A stretch of DNA of 64,000 bases from Rhizosphaericola mali (GTDB taxonomy: Bacteria > Bacteroidota > Bacteroidia > Chitinophagales > Chitinophagaceae), in assembly GCF_004337365.2 (NCBI RefSeq), contig NZ_CP044016.1, forward strand, positions 558,001-622,000. The letters run 5' to 3'. The notes under the pieces are model-generated. The model made no database searches. It saw only the letters and a list, made by a program, of their open reading frames with translations, and was not told where the DNA came from. A program made the position numbers and the translations under genes. Positions 1 through 8,423 of the stretch are shown piece after piece. Numbering within the stretch: position 1 is the stretch's first letter; every line of letters begins with the position of its first letter.

Positions 1-1
1 T

Positions 2-253
2 GTCGCTTTCGAAGCAAAAGGCGGCGTTGAAGCCGGTCGTAAATTTATGGATTCTTTGCAAATATTGTCTTTGACTCCTAATTTGGGAGATTCAAGAAGT
101 ATTGCATCGCATCCAGCAAGTACAACTCATAGCAAAGTACCTGAAGATATACGTCTTGCGACGGGCATCACGCCAGGGCTGATTAGGATATCTGTTGGTT
201 TGGAATTTATCGATGATATTATCGGAGATATTGAACAAGCATTAAATAAATAA
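2..253 (+). CDS. Homoserine sulfhydrylase / cystathionine gamma-synthase family (C-terminal part)
   Basis: Only the last ~83 codons are present; the gene enters from the left edge in the frame of position 2. The motif HPASTTHSK followed by GLIRISVGLEFIDDI is typical of the C-terminal end of PLP-dependent Cys/Met metabolism enzymes, especially O-acetyl- or O-succinylhomoserine sulfhydrylases, which make homocysteine in the cytoplasm. The PLP-binding lysine lies outside the window, so MetY and MetZ cannot be told apart. A hairpin terminator follows directly. Confidence 0.8.
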   Translation, partial: VAFEAKGGVEAGRKFMDSLQILSLTPNLGDSRSIASHPASTTHSKVPEDIRLATGITPGLIRISVGLEFIDDIIGDIEQALNK

Positions 254-257
254 GTTA

Positions 258-298
258 AATGGGTAAATATTTTCAAAATATTTGCCCATTTTTTTTAA
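258..298 (+). terminator. Rho-independent terminator after the sulfhydrylase gene
   Basis: A long inverted repeat (AAATGGG-AAATATTTT paired with AAAATATTT-GCCCATTT) ends in a run of eight T. It starts five bases after the stop codon. Confidence 0.85.
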
Positions 299-320
299 TA
301 TGAAACAAAGCAAAAGATAC

Positions 321-328
321 TATCTTTG
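321..328 (+). promoter_or_regulatory. Promoter -7 box TATCTTTG for the aminotransferase
   Basis: TATCTTTG matches the Bacteroidota -7 consensus TAnnTTTG. A clear -33 TTTG at the right spacing is not seen. Transcription would start around 333-336, which puts the in-frame TTG at 326 inside the promoter and decides for the ATG at 359. Confidence 0.6.
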
Positions 329-358
329 TTTTCCAATTTTTTAATAAATAAAGCTTTT

Positions 359-1549
359 ATGGCACTTTCTTCATTTTTGAATCGTTTTGAGGAGCCGGCA
401 ACATTGAAAATGGCTCAGATGGGTCGCGATCTTAGCGCGAAAGGTATTGAAGTAATTAACTTGAGTTTGGGTGAACCAGATTTTGATACACCTCAACATA
501 TAAAGGATGCTGCAATAAAGGCTATTAATGAAAATTATAGCCACTACACGCCAGTCGCAGGTTATTTGGATGCAAGACAAGCGGCTTGCACAAAATTGAA
601 AAGAGATAATAATTTAGATTATACAGCGGATCAGATCGTTTATTCTACAGGTGCAAAACAATGTTTATTAAATGCATTGTTAGCCATTGTGGATGATGGG
701 GAAGAGGTAGTAATTCCAACTCCTTATTGGGTGACATATTCCGAACAAGTAAAAATTGCTCGCGGAGAAGTTGTTTTAGTAAGAACTACTGCTGAAAATG
801 GATTTAAAATCACTCCAGCAGAATTAGAAGCAGCAATTACTTCCAAAACAAAAGCATTTATGTTTTCTTCTCCATGTAATCCTTCTGGTGCGGTGTATAG
901 CAAAGAAGAATTAGCTGGATTGGCAGAAGTTTTTAGAAAATATCCGGACGTGTATATTATTTCTGATGAGATTTATGAATATATCAATTTCGTTGGTGCG
1001 CACGAAAGTATTGCACAATTTGAAGATTTGAAAGATAGGATTATCTTAATTAATGGTTTGAGTAAAGGTTTTGCTATGACAGGTTGGAGAGTTGGATTTA
1101 CCGCTTCCAATACAGAATTGGCAAAAGCAATGATCAAAATTCAAGGTCAATTTACAAGTGCTACGAACTCAGTTGCACAAAAAGCTGCGGTAGCTGCGTT
1201 CACAGGTGATATTAGTTCTTCTAAAGCCATGACTGCAGAATTTGCAAAAAGACGTACACGTGTATTGGAATTGATTAAAGAAATTCCAGGATTGAAATGT
1301 TTTGCTCCAGAAGGTGCGTTCTACGTTTTTCCTGATGTATCTTCTTATTTTGGAAAATCTGATGGAACTACAATGATTAAAAATGCAGAAGATATGACCT
1401 TATATCTTTTGAATACTGCACATGTTTCTTCTGTTGATGGTGCTGCATTTGGCGAACCACTTTGCGTTAGATTTTCTTTCGCTGCAAGTATGGAAAATAT
1501 CGAAAAAGCTTGGAAGCAAGTAAAAGAAGCCTTGGCTAATTTGAGTTAG
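359..1549 (+). CDS. aspC: Aspartate/aromatic aminotransferase (class I, PLP-dependent)
   Basis: A 396-residue fold-type I aminotransferase that moves the amino group between aspartate and 2-oxoglutarate in the cytoplasm. Family marks are SLGEPDFDTP near the N-terminus, YSTGAKQCL (cofactor phosphate region), SPCNPSGAVY, SDEIYEYI and the PLP lysine motif SKGFAMTGWR around residue 235; the C-terminus carries the substrate-binding Arg in CVRFSFAAS. Length fits the family (390-400). An in-frame TTG 33 bases upstream lies inside the -7 box, so the ATG at 359 is chosen. It is a single-gene unit between two terminators. Which amino acid it prefers cannot be read from sequence. Confidence 0.9.
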   Translation: MALSSFLNRFEEPATLKMAQMGRDLSAKGIEVINLSLGEPDFDTPQHIKDAAIKAINENYSHYTPVAGYLDARQAACTKLKRDNNLDYTADQIVYSTGAKQCLLNALLAIVDDGEEVVIPTPYWVTYSEQVKIARGEVVLVRTTAENGFKITPAELEAAITSKTKAFMFSSPCNPSGAVYSKEELAGLAEVFRKYPDVYIISDEIYEYINFVGAHESIAQFEDLKDRIILINGLSKGFAMTGWRVGFTASNTELAKAMIKIQGQFTSATNSVAQKAAVAAFTGDISSSKAMTAEFAKRRTRVLELIKEIPGLKCFAPEGAFYVFPDVSSYFGKSDGTTMIKNAEDMTLYLLNTAHVSSVDGAAFGEPLCVRFSFAASMENIEKAWKQVKEALANLS

Positions 1550-1567
1550 TTGAAAATAATTTCCTAT

Positions 1568-1605
1568 AAAAAAGCAGATTTTTCAATTGAAAAATCTGCT
1601 TTTTT
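1568..1605. terminator. Bidirectional terminator between aspC and the small membrane gene
   Basis: AAAAAAGCAGATTTTTC, loop AATT, then the full complement and a T run; the A run on the other arm makes it work in both directions. It separates two convergent genes. Confidence 0.9.
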
Positions 1606-1606
1606 A

Positions 1607-1888
1607 TTAATTCAAATGTTTTATGAATCGGACGAAAATATAGGAAGCTACCACAAATACAATGTAAATATTTACCACATTATTATACTTCATATAAAAC
1701 TTTCTGGTAGAACTAGATATTGCATTGATTGAAGGTTTATTATACCATTTAAAAAAAGAAAAGCCAAATGCAACAAAATCTAACTTACGGTATCGATAAA
1801 ACAAAATGAATTTAACCACTATTGCAATAATTGCAAAAATGATTAAAAAATTAATGGTGCCATTTAAAATTAGGAACACAGTCTCCAT
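1607..1888 (-). CDS. Small membrane protein, function unknown
   Basis: A 93-residue reading frame convergent with aspC. It has two hydrophobic stretches that look like membrane helices, about residues 10-30 (LIIFAIIAIVVKFILFY) and 70-87 (VNIYIVFVVASYIFVRF), joined by a basic loop rich in Lys, Arg and Tyr. The gene fills the space between two intergenic regions and ends on a shared terminator, which supports it being real. No family is recognised and there is no catalytic motif. It could be a spurious AT-rich frame. Confidence 0.5.
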   Translation of the reverse strand: METVFLILNGTINFLIIFAIIAIVVKFILFYRYRKLDFVAFGFSFFKWYNKPSINAISSSTRKFYMKYNNVVNIYIVFVVASYIFVRFIKHLN

Positions 1889-1989
1889 AACTTAAAGTGT
1901 GTAATAGGTTTTTAGTGTAATAACGAGATTGATTGGTTCAAAGCTAAGATATTTTCTTTGTATAAAATGAAAGCGAATAACTGTTTTTA

Positions 1990-1997
1990 TATCTTTG
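1990..1997 (+). promoter_or_regulatory. Promoter -7 box TATCTTTG for lepA
   Basis: TATCTTTG ends only six bases before the lepA ATG at 2004, so the transcript would start at or next to the start codon (leaderless or nearly so). The in-frame TTG at 1995 falls within this box and cannot be a start. Confidence 0.55.
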
Positions 1998-2003
1998 CCA
2001 TCT

Positions 2004-3791
2004 ATGGATAAAATTAGAAACTTTTGCATAATAGCACATATCGATCATGGTAAGAGTACCTTGGCAGACCGATTGTTGGAATATACTCAGACAATTGGTT
2101 CACGTGAAATGATGAACCAAGTGTTAGATGATATGGATCTCGAAAGAGAAAAAGGTATTACTATTAAGAGTCATGCTATTCAAATGCAATATGTTTATAA
2201 TGGAGATACTTATACAATTAATCTAATTGATACTCCCGGTCACGTAGATTTCAGCTATGAAGTGAGTAGAGCTCTTGCAGCGTGCGAAGGCGCGCTATTA
2301 TTGGTAGATGCGGCGCAAGGTATTCAAGCGCAGACAATAAGTAATTTATACTTAGCGATTGATAATGATTTGGAAATCATTCCCGTAATCAATAAGATTG
2401 ATATGGATGGAGCGATGATTCCAGAGGTAAAAGATCAAATCATTGAATTAATCGGCTGTAAAGAAGAAGATATTTTACTTGCGAGTGGCAAATCTGGTAT
2501 CGGAATTGAGGAAATTATGCATGCCATCATTAATCGTATTCCCGCTCCAAAAGGAGAATTAGAAGCTCCTTTGCAAGCGTTGATTTTTGATAGCGTATTT
2601 AATAGTTTTCGTGGTGTAATCGCCTATTATCGAGTGGTTAATGGTAAATTGAGAACCGGAGATAAAATCAAATTTGCAGCGACTAAGGCGGAATATTTTG
2701 CCGATGAAATTGGTGTTTTGAAATTAGGCTTAAATCCTACGAAAGAAGTTGGCGCCGGCAATGTGGGGTACGTTGTAACGGGTATCAAAAATGCCAAGGA
2801 TATCAAAGTAGGAGATACCATCACTTTGTCAAGTCAACCAACAACAACACCTATCAAAGGTTTTTCTGAAGTTAAGCCAATGGTATTTGCGGGTATTTTT
2901 CCTGTAGTTACAGAGGACTTTGAAGAATTGAGAGATTGTATGGAAAAATTGCAATTGAACGATGCTTCTTTGACTTTTGAATTGGAAACTTCACAAGCCT
3001 TAGGGTTTGGTTTTCGATGCGGATTTTTGGGACTATTGCACATGGAAATTATCCAAGAACGTTTGGAACGTGAATTTAACCAAACTGTTATCACTACTGT
3101 TCCAAATGTGAGTTTTCATGCAGTTACTACAAGAGACGAACATATTATCGTAAATAATCCATCTCAAATGCCAGAAACTACCAAATTGGCTGAGATTGAA
3201 GAACCATTTATCCGTGCGCAGATCATTACTTCTCCTGATTATATCGGAAATATTATGACTTTATGTTTGGGTAAAAGAGGAATGTTGATTAATCAGACTT
3301 ATTTAACTCAATCACGTGTAGAGTTGACATTTGAATTACCATTAACAGAGATTGTATTTGATTTTTATGATAAATTGAAAAGCCAAACGCGTGGATATGC
3401 TTCATTTGACTATACTCCAATTGATTATCGCCCAAGCGATATCGTAAAAATGGATATTTTGTTAAATGGAGATAAAGTTGATGCTTTGAGCGCACTTATT
3501 CACAGAAGTCGTGCACAAGATTTTGGACGTAGATTATGTGAAAAATTAAAAGAATTATTACCTCGTCAACAATTCCAAATTGCCGTCCAGGCTGCCGTTG
3601 GTGCAAAAGTTATCGCAAGAGAAACAATCAGCGCTTTGCGTAAAGATGTTACTGCAAAATGTTATGGTGGTGATATTTCACGTAAAAGAAAATTACTAGA
3701 AAAACAAAAAGAAGGAAAAAAGAGAATGCGACAGATCGGTAACGTAGAAGTGCCGCAAGAAGCCTTTCTCGCCGTATTAAAATTAGATTAA
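2004..3791 (+). CDS. lepA: Elongation factor 4 (LepA), back-translocating ribosomal GTPase
   Basis: A 595-residue translational GTPase that acts on the ribosome. The N-terminus has the G1 motif AHIDHGKST, the [11 protein letters not shown] switch I region, G3 DTPGHVDF and G4 NKID. Domain II and the EF-G-like domains III and V follow, and the LepA-specific C-terminal domain (around residues 485-595) ends in [22 protein letters not shown], characteristic of EF4 rather than EF-G, which has domain IV instead. Length is standard. The start is set at the ATG at 2004 because an upstream TTG overlaps the promoter. A GNRA-loop terminator follows. Confidence 0.97.
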   Translation: MDKIRNFCIIAHIDHGKSTLADRLLEYTQTIGSREMMNQVLDDMDLEREKGITIKSHAIQMQYVYNGDTYTINLIDTPGHVDFSYEVSRALAACEGALLLVDAAQGIQAQTISNLYLAIDNDLEIIPVINKIDMDGAMIPEVKDQIIELIGCKEEDILLASGKSGIGIEEIMHAIINRIPAPKGELEAPLQALIFDSVFNSFRGVIAYYRVVNGKLRTGDKIKFAATKAEYFADEIGVLKLGLNPTKEVGAGNVGYVVTGIKNAKDIKVGDTITLSSQPTTTPIKGFSEVKPMVFAGIFPVVTEDFEELRDCMEKLQLNDASLTFELETSQALGFGFRCGFLGLLHMEIIQERLEREFNQTVITTVPNVSFHAVTTRDEHIIVNNPSQMPETTKLAEIEEPFIRAQIITSPDYIGNIMTLCLGKRGMLINQTYLTQSRVELTFELPLTEIVFDFYDKLKSQTRGYASFDYTPIDYRPSDIVKMDILLNGDKVDALSALIHRSRAQDFGRRLCEKLKELLPRQQFQIAVQAAVGAKVIARETISALRKDVTAKCYGGDISRKRKLLEKQKEGKKRMRQIGNVEVPQEAFLAVLKLD

Positions 3792-3805
3792 ATTAGAGAA
3801 GCACG

Positions 3806-3832
3806 AAGGGTAAGCGAAAGCTTACCCTTTTT
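3806..3832 (+). terminator. lepA terminator, GAAA tetraloop hairpin
   Basis: AAGGGTAAGC, loop GAAA, GCTTACCCTT, then further T. The arms are perfectly complementary. It lies between the convergent lepA and esterase genes. Confidence 0.9.
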
Positions 3833-3835
3833 CAT

Positions 3836-4738
3836 TTATGGAATGTATTTATTTTGCTGTAACCAATCTACTGACGCGTCTAACCAACTTTCTTTGGTTG
3901 TTTTGTTATTGAGCCCAAAACCATGACCACCATTTTGATAAATATGCATTTCCGCTTTCACTTTATTTTTAAGCAATCCTTCATAATATAAAATACTATT
4001 GATTGGATTCACCGTTTTATCATCACTCGCTAAAAATAAGAAGCTTGGAGGTGTGGTTGGCGTGATATGCAATTGATTAGAAAAATAATCAATATCACTT
4101 TGAGGTGCTTCATTGCCAATAAGATTTTTACGAGAGCCTGTGTGACCATATTCTAAGGACATAGAAATTACAGGATAGCCAAGCAAGGACCAATTGGGAT
4201 ATAAATTTATTTTTTCTGTATTGGAAATTAAAGAAGTGTCTGCATGTACTAACAGAGTAGAGGCTAAATGTCCTCCAGCGGAAAATCCGATAATACCAAC
4301 ATTATTAGGATCGATATTATACTGGGACGCATTTTTACGAATCAAGTATATGGCCTGCTCTGCATCTTGCAAAGGAACGAATTTAGAATTGTCAAATTCC
4401 TGGGACAATGGCATTCTGTATTTCAATACAAATGCAGTAATTCCCAATTTATTATAAGCTTTAGCTACGTCATATCCTTCTTTCTCCATAGCTAAATGCG
4501 CATATCCACCACCAGGAAGTATTAAAATTGCTGTTTTTAGTGCGTTGCTATGTTCTGCTTTAAATACGGTAAGCGTCGGTATTGTTACATCTGACACTTC
4601 TCCTTTTACCGGAATTTTTTCCAAATTAGTTGCCGTTCCTTTTACATTAGGAACTTTTTCATACAAGGGAATTACTGTTTGCGTAAATGCCGTCATTTTG
4701 AAGAAAAGTGTAATGGCTAAAATCGTTATTTTTTTCAT
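3836..4738 (-). CDS. Secreted alpha/beta hydrolase (acetyl-xylan-esterase-like)
   Basis: A 300-residue alpha/beta-hydrolase with an N-terminal signal peptide (MKKITILAITLFFKMTAFTQ), so it probably acts in the periplasm or outside the cell. The oxyanion-hole region is LPGGGYAHLAMEKEG, the nucleophile elbow GFSAGGH, and a likely acid and base are in FLASDDKTV and GGHGFG. This arrangement is typical of small BD-FAE-like esterases that remove acyl groups from plant polysaccharides, but the true substrate is not known. No carbohydrate gene cluster surrounds it. Confidence 0.8.
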   Translation of the reverse strand: MKKITILAITLFFKMTAFTQTVIPLYEKVPNVKGTATNLEKIPVKGEVSDVTIPTLTVFKAEHSNALKTAILILPGGGYAHLAMEKEGYDVAKAYNKLGITAFVLKYRMPLSQEFDNSKFVPLQDAEQAIYLIRKNASQYNIDPNNVGIIGFSAGGHLASTLLVHADTSLISNTEKINLYPNWSLLGYPVISMSLEYGHTGSRKNLIGNEAPQSDIDYFSNQLHITPTTPPSFLFLASDDKTVNPINSILYYEGLLKNKVKAEMHIYQNGGHGFGLNNKTTKESWLDASVDWLQQNKYIP

Positions 4739-4782
4739 ACAAAGATTTTGTCACTAAAGTAACTCATTTGTTAAAAAAATAA

Positions 4783-5583
4783 CTAAAAACGAATTGTGAA
4801 ATCTTCTTTTTCTAAATTTTCATTTCTAAAAAATACCAAACCGACGAAAAACAAGTCAATAGATATTTTTACTCGTGGATCTGCCTTAATTTGATTCCAT
4901 GCCTCTTCCATATCTTGGCTCCAATGAATATCATCGAAAATGATCACCGAATGATCGTGTATATGTGGTAATAACAGATTGAAATAATGAATTGTTGGAT
5001 CTTTTCTATGATTGCCATCAATGAATATAAAATCCAATTGGGAAGGAAATTGTTTAAGAAATACAGGTAGCGTATCATCGAAATTTCCCTCAATTATTTG
5101 AATATTGGTCAATTGTAATTTTTCGAAGTTTCGATTTGCTGTTTTTGCAACAGATGGAGCTCCTTCCATCGTAAACACTTTACCTTGAGGATCAGCAGAT
5201 GCTAGATAGCTGGTGGTAATACCTAGAGATGTTCCTAATTCTAAAATTTGATGGTATTGATAATAATTGATTATTCGGTAAAATAACTGGCTAAATTTGG
5301 CTGGTTTTAATGCGGCCTTTGCAATATTCGATATTTTACGATGATGATTTCCATCTACTCTTGAGCCTGCACCAAAGTCTTTGATTTCTAATTCAGTATC
5401 TTCTTTTTTTAAGCAGTTGCGTAATCCCTCTATGGCAGCAAATGATGGATATGTTTCCTTGTCATTCAGCACCTTCCTAATAAAATTATATACAAATGGA
5501 GAATGGGTTCCATGACCTTTACCATTTAATGCGTTTAACTTGTACGCGATATATTTTTTCGCTAATTCAAATTTAGAAAACAT
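4783..5583 (-). CDS. Class I SAM-dependent methyltransferase
   Basis: A 266-residue protein with a Rossmann methyltransferase core. The SAM-binding glycine loop is LELGTSLGITTSYLA (about residue 117), followed by the acidic residue in FTMEGAP, and DFIFIDGNHRK plus VIIFDDIHWS resemble the O-methyltransferase (Methyltransf_24) group. The N-terminal 80 residues carry GHGTHSPFVYNFI, common in Bacteroidota members of this family. Substrate unknown; cytoplasmic. Upstream lies a hairpin at 5615-5638. Confidence 0.75.
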   Translation of the reverse strand: MFSKFELAKKYIAYKLNALNGKGHGTHSPFVYNFIRKVLNDKETYPSFAAIEGLRNCLKKEDTELEIKDFGAGSRVDGNHHRKISNIAKAALKPAKFSQLFYRIINYYQYHQILELGTSLGITTSYLASADPQGKVFTMEGAPSVAKTANRNFEKLQLTNIQIIEGNFDDTLPVFLKQFPSQLDFIFIDGNHRKDPTIHYFNLLLPHIHDHSVIIFDDIHWSQDMEEAWNQIKADPRVKISIDLFFVGLVFFRNENLEKEDFTIRF

Positions 5584-5919
5584 AGATCGCGAAGATAATT
5601 CATTTCAAAAAATAAAGACTGTCAATATGGACAGTCTTCAACTAAATATAGGTGTATTCAAATAGATTTTCAGATTAGCAACGGCATTCACATCTAATAA
5701 TATGTAAAATCCGAGGATATTATTATTTTCTATTCCTTTGTGCAAAGGAATGATTTGTCAAATAGTTAATGAAATTCAAATCGTTACATAATGTCTACAA
5801 GTTATTAAAAATAACGTCTACAAAATGTCTACAAATTTATAAATAATTGATTTTAAATGATATATATATTTAATATAATAAATATAATAAAGCTATTATT
5901 TTAAATTATTTTTGATATT
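5584..5919. other. 336-bp intergenic region with hairpin and TGTCTACAA repeats
   Basis: It separates two divergent genes. A perfect hairpin (AAGACTGTC / GACAGTCTT, 5615-5638) lies 32 bases before the methyltransferase start. Three copies of (T/C)GTCTACAA lie at 5792, 5815 and 5826, upstream of the TPR/HTH gene. The rest is very AT-rich and without reading frames of note. Confidence 0.6.
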
Positions 5920-7707
5920 GTGAAATATATAATCAATATCTTATTCATATTTATATCAATTAACTCAGTATTTGGACAAGAATTGCCAGTGCAATTAAGA
6001 AATGCTTTCGTATTAGACAGATACGGAAATAGACAGGAGGCAGGAAAGGCTATTTCAACATATTTAGAAGTTGTATCTAATCAAAAGAATTACACTGAAA
6101 TGGTTGAGGCTCTTACAATTCAAAGTAGGATTTACACAGTAAATGATAGCATTTTTAAGGCAATTGATTATTTAAATAAAGCAAATGAAATTTCTGAAAA
6201 AACAGGAAATCCAATTCAAAAAGCTTATGTATTAATGGCCAAAACTTGGCTTGATTTTTTTACTAATAATCATAAAAATGTTGTTGCGGATTCTCAAAAG
6301 GCATTAAGCCTTATTCCTTCTAATCAACATTTAATTCTAACCCTATTGTTAAATACTATAATTTATAATGTTTTTAGCCAGGTTAATAATTGGGATGATG
6401 CAAAGAAATATATTGATAAGATAAGAGATATTGAACCCTCGATTAACAAATTGCAATGCAAATATTCATCCAACTATTTGTATAGCAATTATTTGAAATG
6501 GAAATATGAAATGAATCCTAATAAGAAATTGAAAGATTCTGTTATTAATTTATATAATAATCTTCACAAACAATTTCATGCGGGATATGTACCAATTACG
6601 GATTTTATTATCATTTTATTTAATGAAACTAACTTCAAGAGTAAATATACCACAAATGATAAAAGCATTAGTTCCCAAATCTTTAAATCAGGAGTTGATT
6701 CTATTGAAAAATATCTTCCATTAGTGACCATAAAAAAGGATTTCTTATATGGTGGAAGTTATACATTTTTGGCACAGATGCAATTAATAAAGGATAATTT
6801 AGATTCTGCAATTTATTATCTAAAAGTTGCAAATAATACAGTGTCTAAGACTACTCCAAGTCTTATGACATCTAATATGAAATCACAAATTTTAAATTCT
6901 CTGGTTACATTATATGAAAATAAAAAGGATTACAAGAATGCCTTCTTAATTGAGAAAGAAGCTCAATTATATTCAGAAAAATTGTATGAGTTAGAAACCG
7001 GGATTTATAATAAGCGAATCGAGTCTCAATATGAATTGGGTGAAAAAAATGCAGAAATTGTAAAACTAAGAGCAAATGAAGAGTGGCAAAAAAAGATGAA
7101 TTACATTTATCTAGGAATTTTTATCTTGGGAGGTGCTGCATTTTTGGGCTATTATAAATCTTATAGGTTTAAACTAAAATATTCAGTTGAACGAACTCAG
7201 AAATTAAAACTGGAACGAGATGAAGCAGCACTGAAATATAAGTTAAATTTGGAAGAGCAAGCTAGGTTGAAACAAGAAAAAGAATATTTGGATATTCAAC
7301 ATGAACAAATGAAGCGGGAATTGATGCTAAATACATTGCATTTAGAACATAAAAATAACCTCTTACGTAATATCAGTGTAAATGCTAAAGATGGTAATCC
7401 TCAAAACCTTCAAAGAATATTAAAAGAAGAAAGTAATATAGATTTGGATTTTGAAGATGTTAAAACACAAATACAAGACATTAATCCATCGTTTTTTAAA
7501 ATATTAATGGATAAATCCGACCAAAAATTAACCAACTTAGATTTGAAATATTGTGCCTATCTACATTTGAATATTGAAACAAAGCAAATTGCTCAGTTAT
7601 TTAATGTTGAACCTAAAAGCGTAAGAATGACTAAATATCGAATAAAGCAAAAACTTAATTTGGATAAAGATGAAGACTTGGAAGTTTATTTAAAAGATAT
7701 AAAATAG
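5920..7707 (+). CDS. Membrane-anchored TPR protein with C-terminal HTH domain
   Basis: A 595-residue protein that starts with GTG; no ATG is available nearby. It has a signal-like N-terminus (IINILFIFISINSVFG), a helical tetratricopeptide-like region from about residue 25 to 380, one membrane helix (MNYIYLGIFILGGAAFLGYY, about 392-411), a charged coiled coil, and at the end a LuxR-like helix-turn-helix (LTNLDLKYCAYLHLNIETK, then RMTKYRIKQKL). This layout is common among Bacteroidota sensory regulators in which a periplasmic sensor is tied directly to a DNA-binding domain. Ligand and targets are unknown. Three TGTCTACAA repeats upstream may be binding sites. Confidence 0.75.
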   Translation: MKYIINILFIFISINSVFGQELPVQLRNAFVLDRYGNRQEAGKAISTYLEVVSNQKNYTEMVEALTIQSRIYTVNDSIFKAIDYLNKANEISEKTGNPIQKAYVLMAKTWLDFFTNNHKNVVADSQKALSLIPSNQHLILTLLLNTIIYNVFSQVNNWDDAKKYIDKIRDIEPSINKLQCKYSSNYLYSNYLKWKYEMNPNKKLKDSVINLYNNLHKQFHAGYVPITDFIIILFNETNFKSKYTTNDKSISSQIFKSGVDSIEKYLPLVTIKKDFLYGGSYTFLAQMQLIKDNLDSAIYYLKVANNTVSKTTPSLMTSNMKSQILNSLVTLYENKKDYKNAFLIEKEAQLYSEKLYELETGIYNKRIESQYELGEKNAEIVKLRANEEWQKKMNYIYLGIFILGGAAFLGYYKSYRFKLKYSVERTQKLKLERDEAALKYKLNLEEQARLKQEKEYLDIQHEQMKRELMLNTLHLEHKNNLLRNISVNAKDGNPQNLQRILKEESNIDLDFEDVKTQIQDINPSFFKILMDKSDQKLTNLDLKYCAYLHLNIETKQIAQLFNVEPKSVRMTKYRIKQKLNLDKDEDLEVYLKDIK

Positions 7708-7711
7708 TTGA

Positions 7712-8335
7712 TTAATTAGAATTTGGATAAGGAACATTCAAACTTTTTGCATATTCTTCAATGGTATCTAAACCAACTGATCTTCGTCGTTTATTTATAT
7801 TTTTAGGATCTATAATTGGAAAAAATGTTCTTTTACCTGTTTGCTGATCGATTTGTAATTGTGAACCATAAATTTGAGGTTTTCCTTGCCTAACTAGCCT
7901 TCTATCTTCGGTTAATGCCAAATATCTAGGTGCTAATTTTTTTTGTTTTACTGCTAATTGCATGATTGGAAAGTATTTTTCCTGAATTGCAGAATCTGCA
8001 TGTTGAAGTATAGCCCATATAGCAATAGATCGATCTGTCCCAATACTACTAGAATCTGGCCATCCATATTTATCTAAAATATTAGAAATAGCTACAATAT
8101 TGGATGAGTCGTGTAATGCAGTTTGATCAAATATATGCTGAGCTTCTTTTGATTGTATCCCAAATTTCGATAGAATATGCTGAATTTTTGCTCTATCATC
8201 TTGGTCAAATTTGAATGCACTATCAATTTGCATGTTTAGAAAGATGTCGGTCTTTATAGAATCATTTTGTGCTTGCGCTTTGTTAACGATATATGTTATT
8301 GTTATAAATAAAAAGAGGTGGTATTTCCAATTCAT
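7712..8335 (-). CDS. DUF6624 domain protein, exported
   Basis: A 207-residue protein with a signal peptide (LFLFITITYIVNKAQAQ). The second half has the DUF6624 pattern: KYGWPDSSSIG, IWAILQHAD, ALTEDRRLVRQGKPQIYGSQ and the closing IDPKNINKRRRSVGLDTIEEYA. The function of this family is not known. It converges with the TPR/HTH gene, with four bases between the stop codons. Confidence 0.75.
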   Translation of the reverse strand: MNWKYHLFLFITITYIVNKAQAQNDSIKTDIFLNMQIDSAFKFDQDDRAKIQHILSKFGIQSKEAQHIFDQTALHDSSNIVAISNILDKYGWPDSSSIGTDRSIAIWAILQHADSAIQEKYFPIMQLAVKQKKLAPRYLALTEDRRLVRQGKPQIYGSQLQIDQQTGKRTFFPIIDPKNINKRRRSVGLDTIEEYAKSLNVPYPNSN

Positions 8336-8370
8336 ATGTGTTCAAGTTTTAGCCAAGATATCAAAAAAAT

Positions 8371-8406
8371 AAAAAAGCTGGCAATTTTAAATTGCCAGCT
8401 TTTTTC
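8371..8406 (-). terminator. Terminator between the RND pump operon and upstream genes
   Basis: AAAAAAGCTGGCAATTT, short loop, complement and T run. It can act in both directions; it lies just downstream of the stop of the RND pump gene, which is read on the minus strand. Confidence 0.85.
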
Positions 8407-8423
8407 AAATATTGAAAATAGTA

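Noticed and set aside
326-358. TTG start 33 bases upstream of aspC
   Set aside because: It lies within the TATCTTTG promoter box and the extra residues do not resemble the family.
1995-2003. TTG start three codons upstream of lepA
   Set aside because: It overlaps the -7 box; the ATG at 2004 gives the canonical LepA N-terminus.
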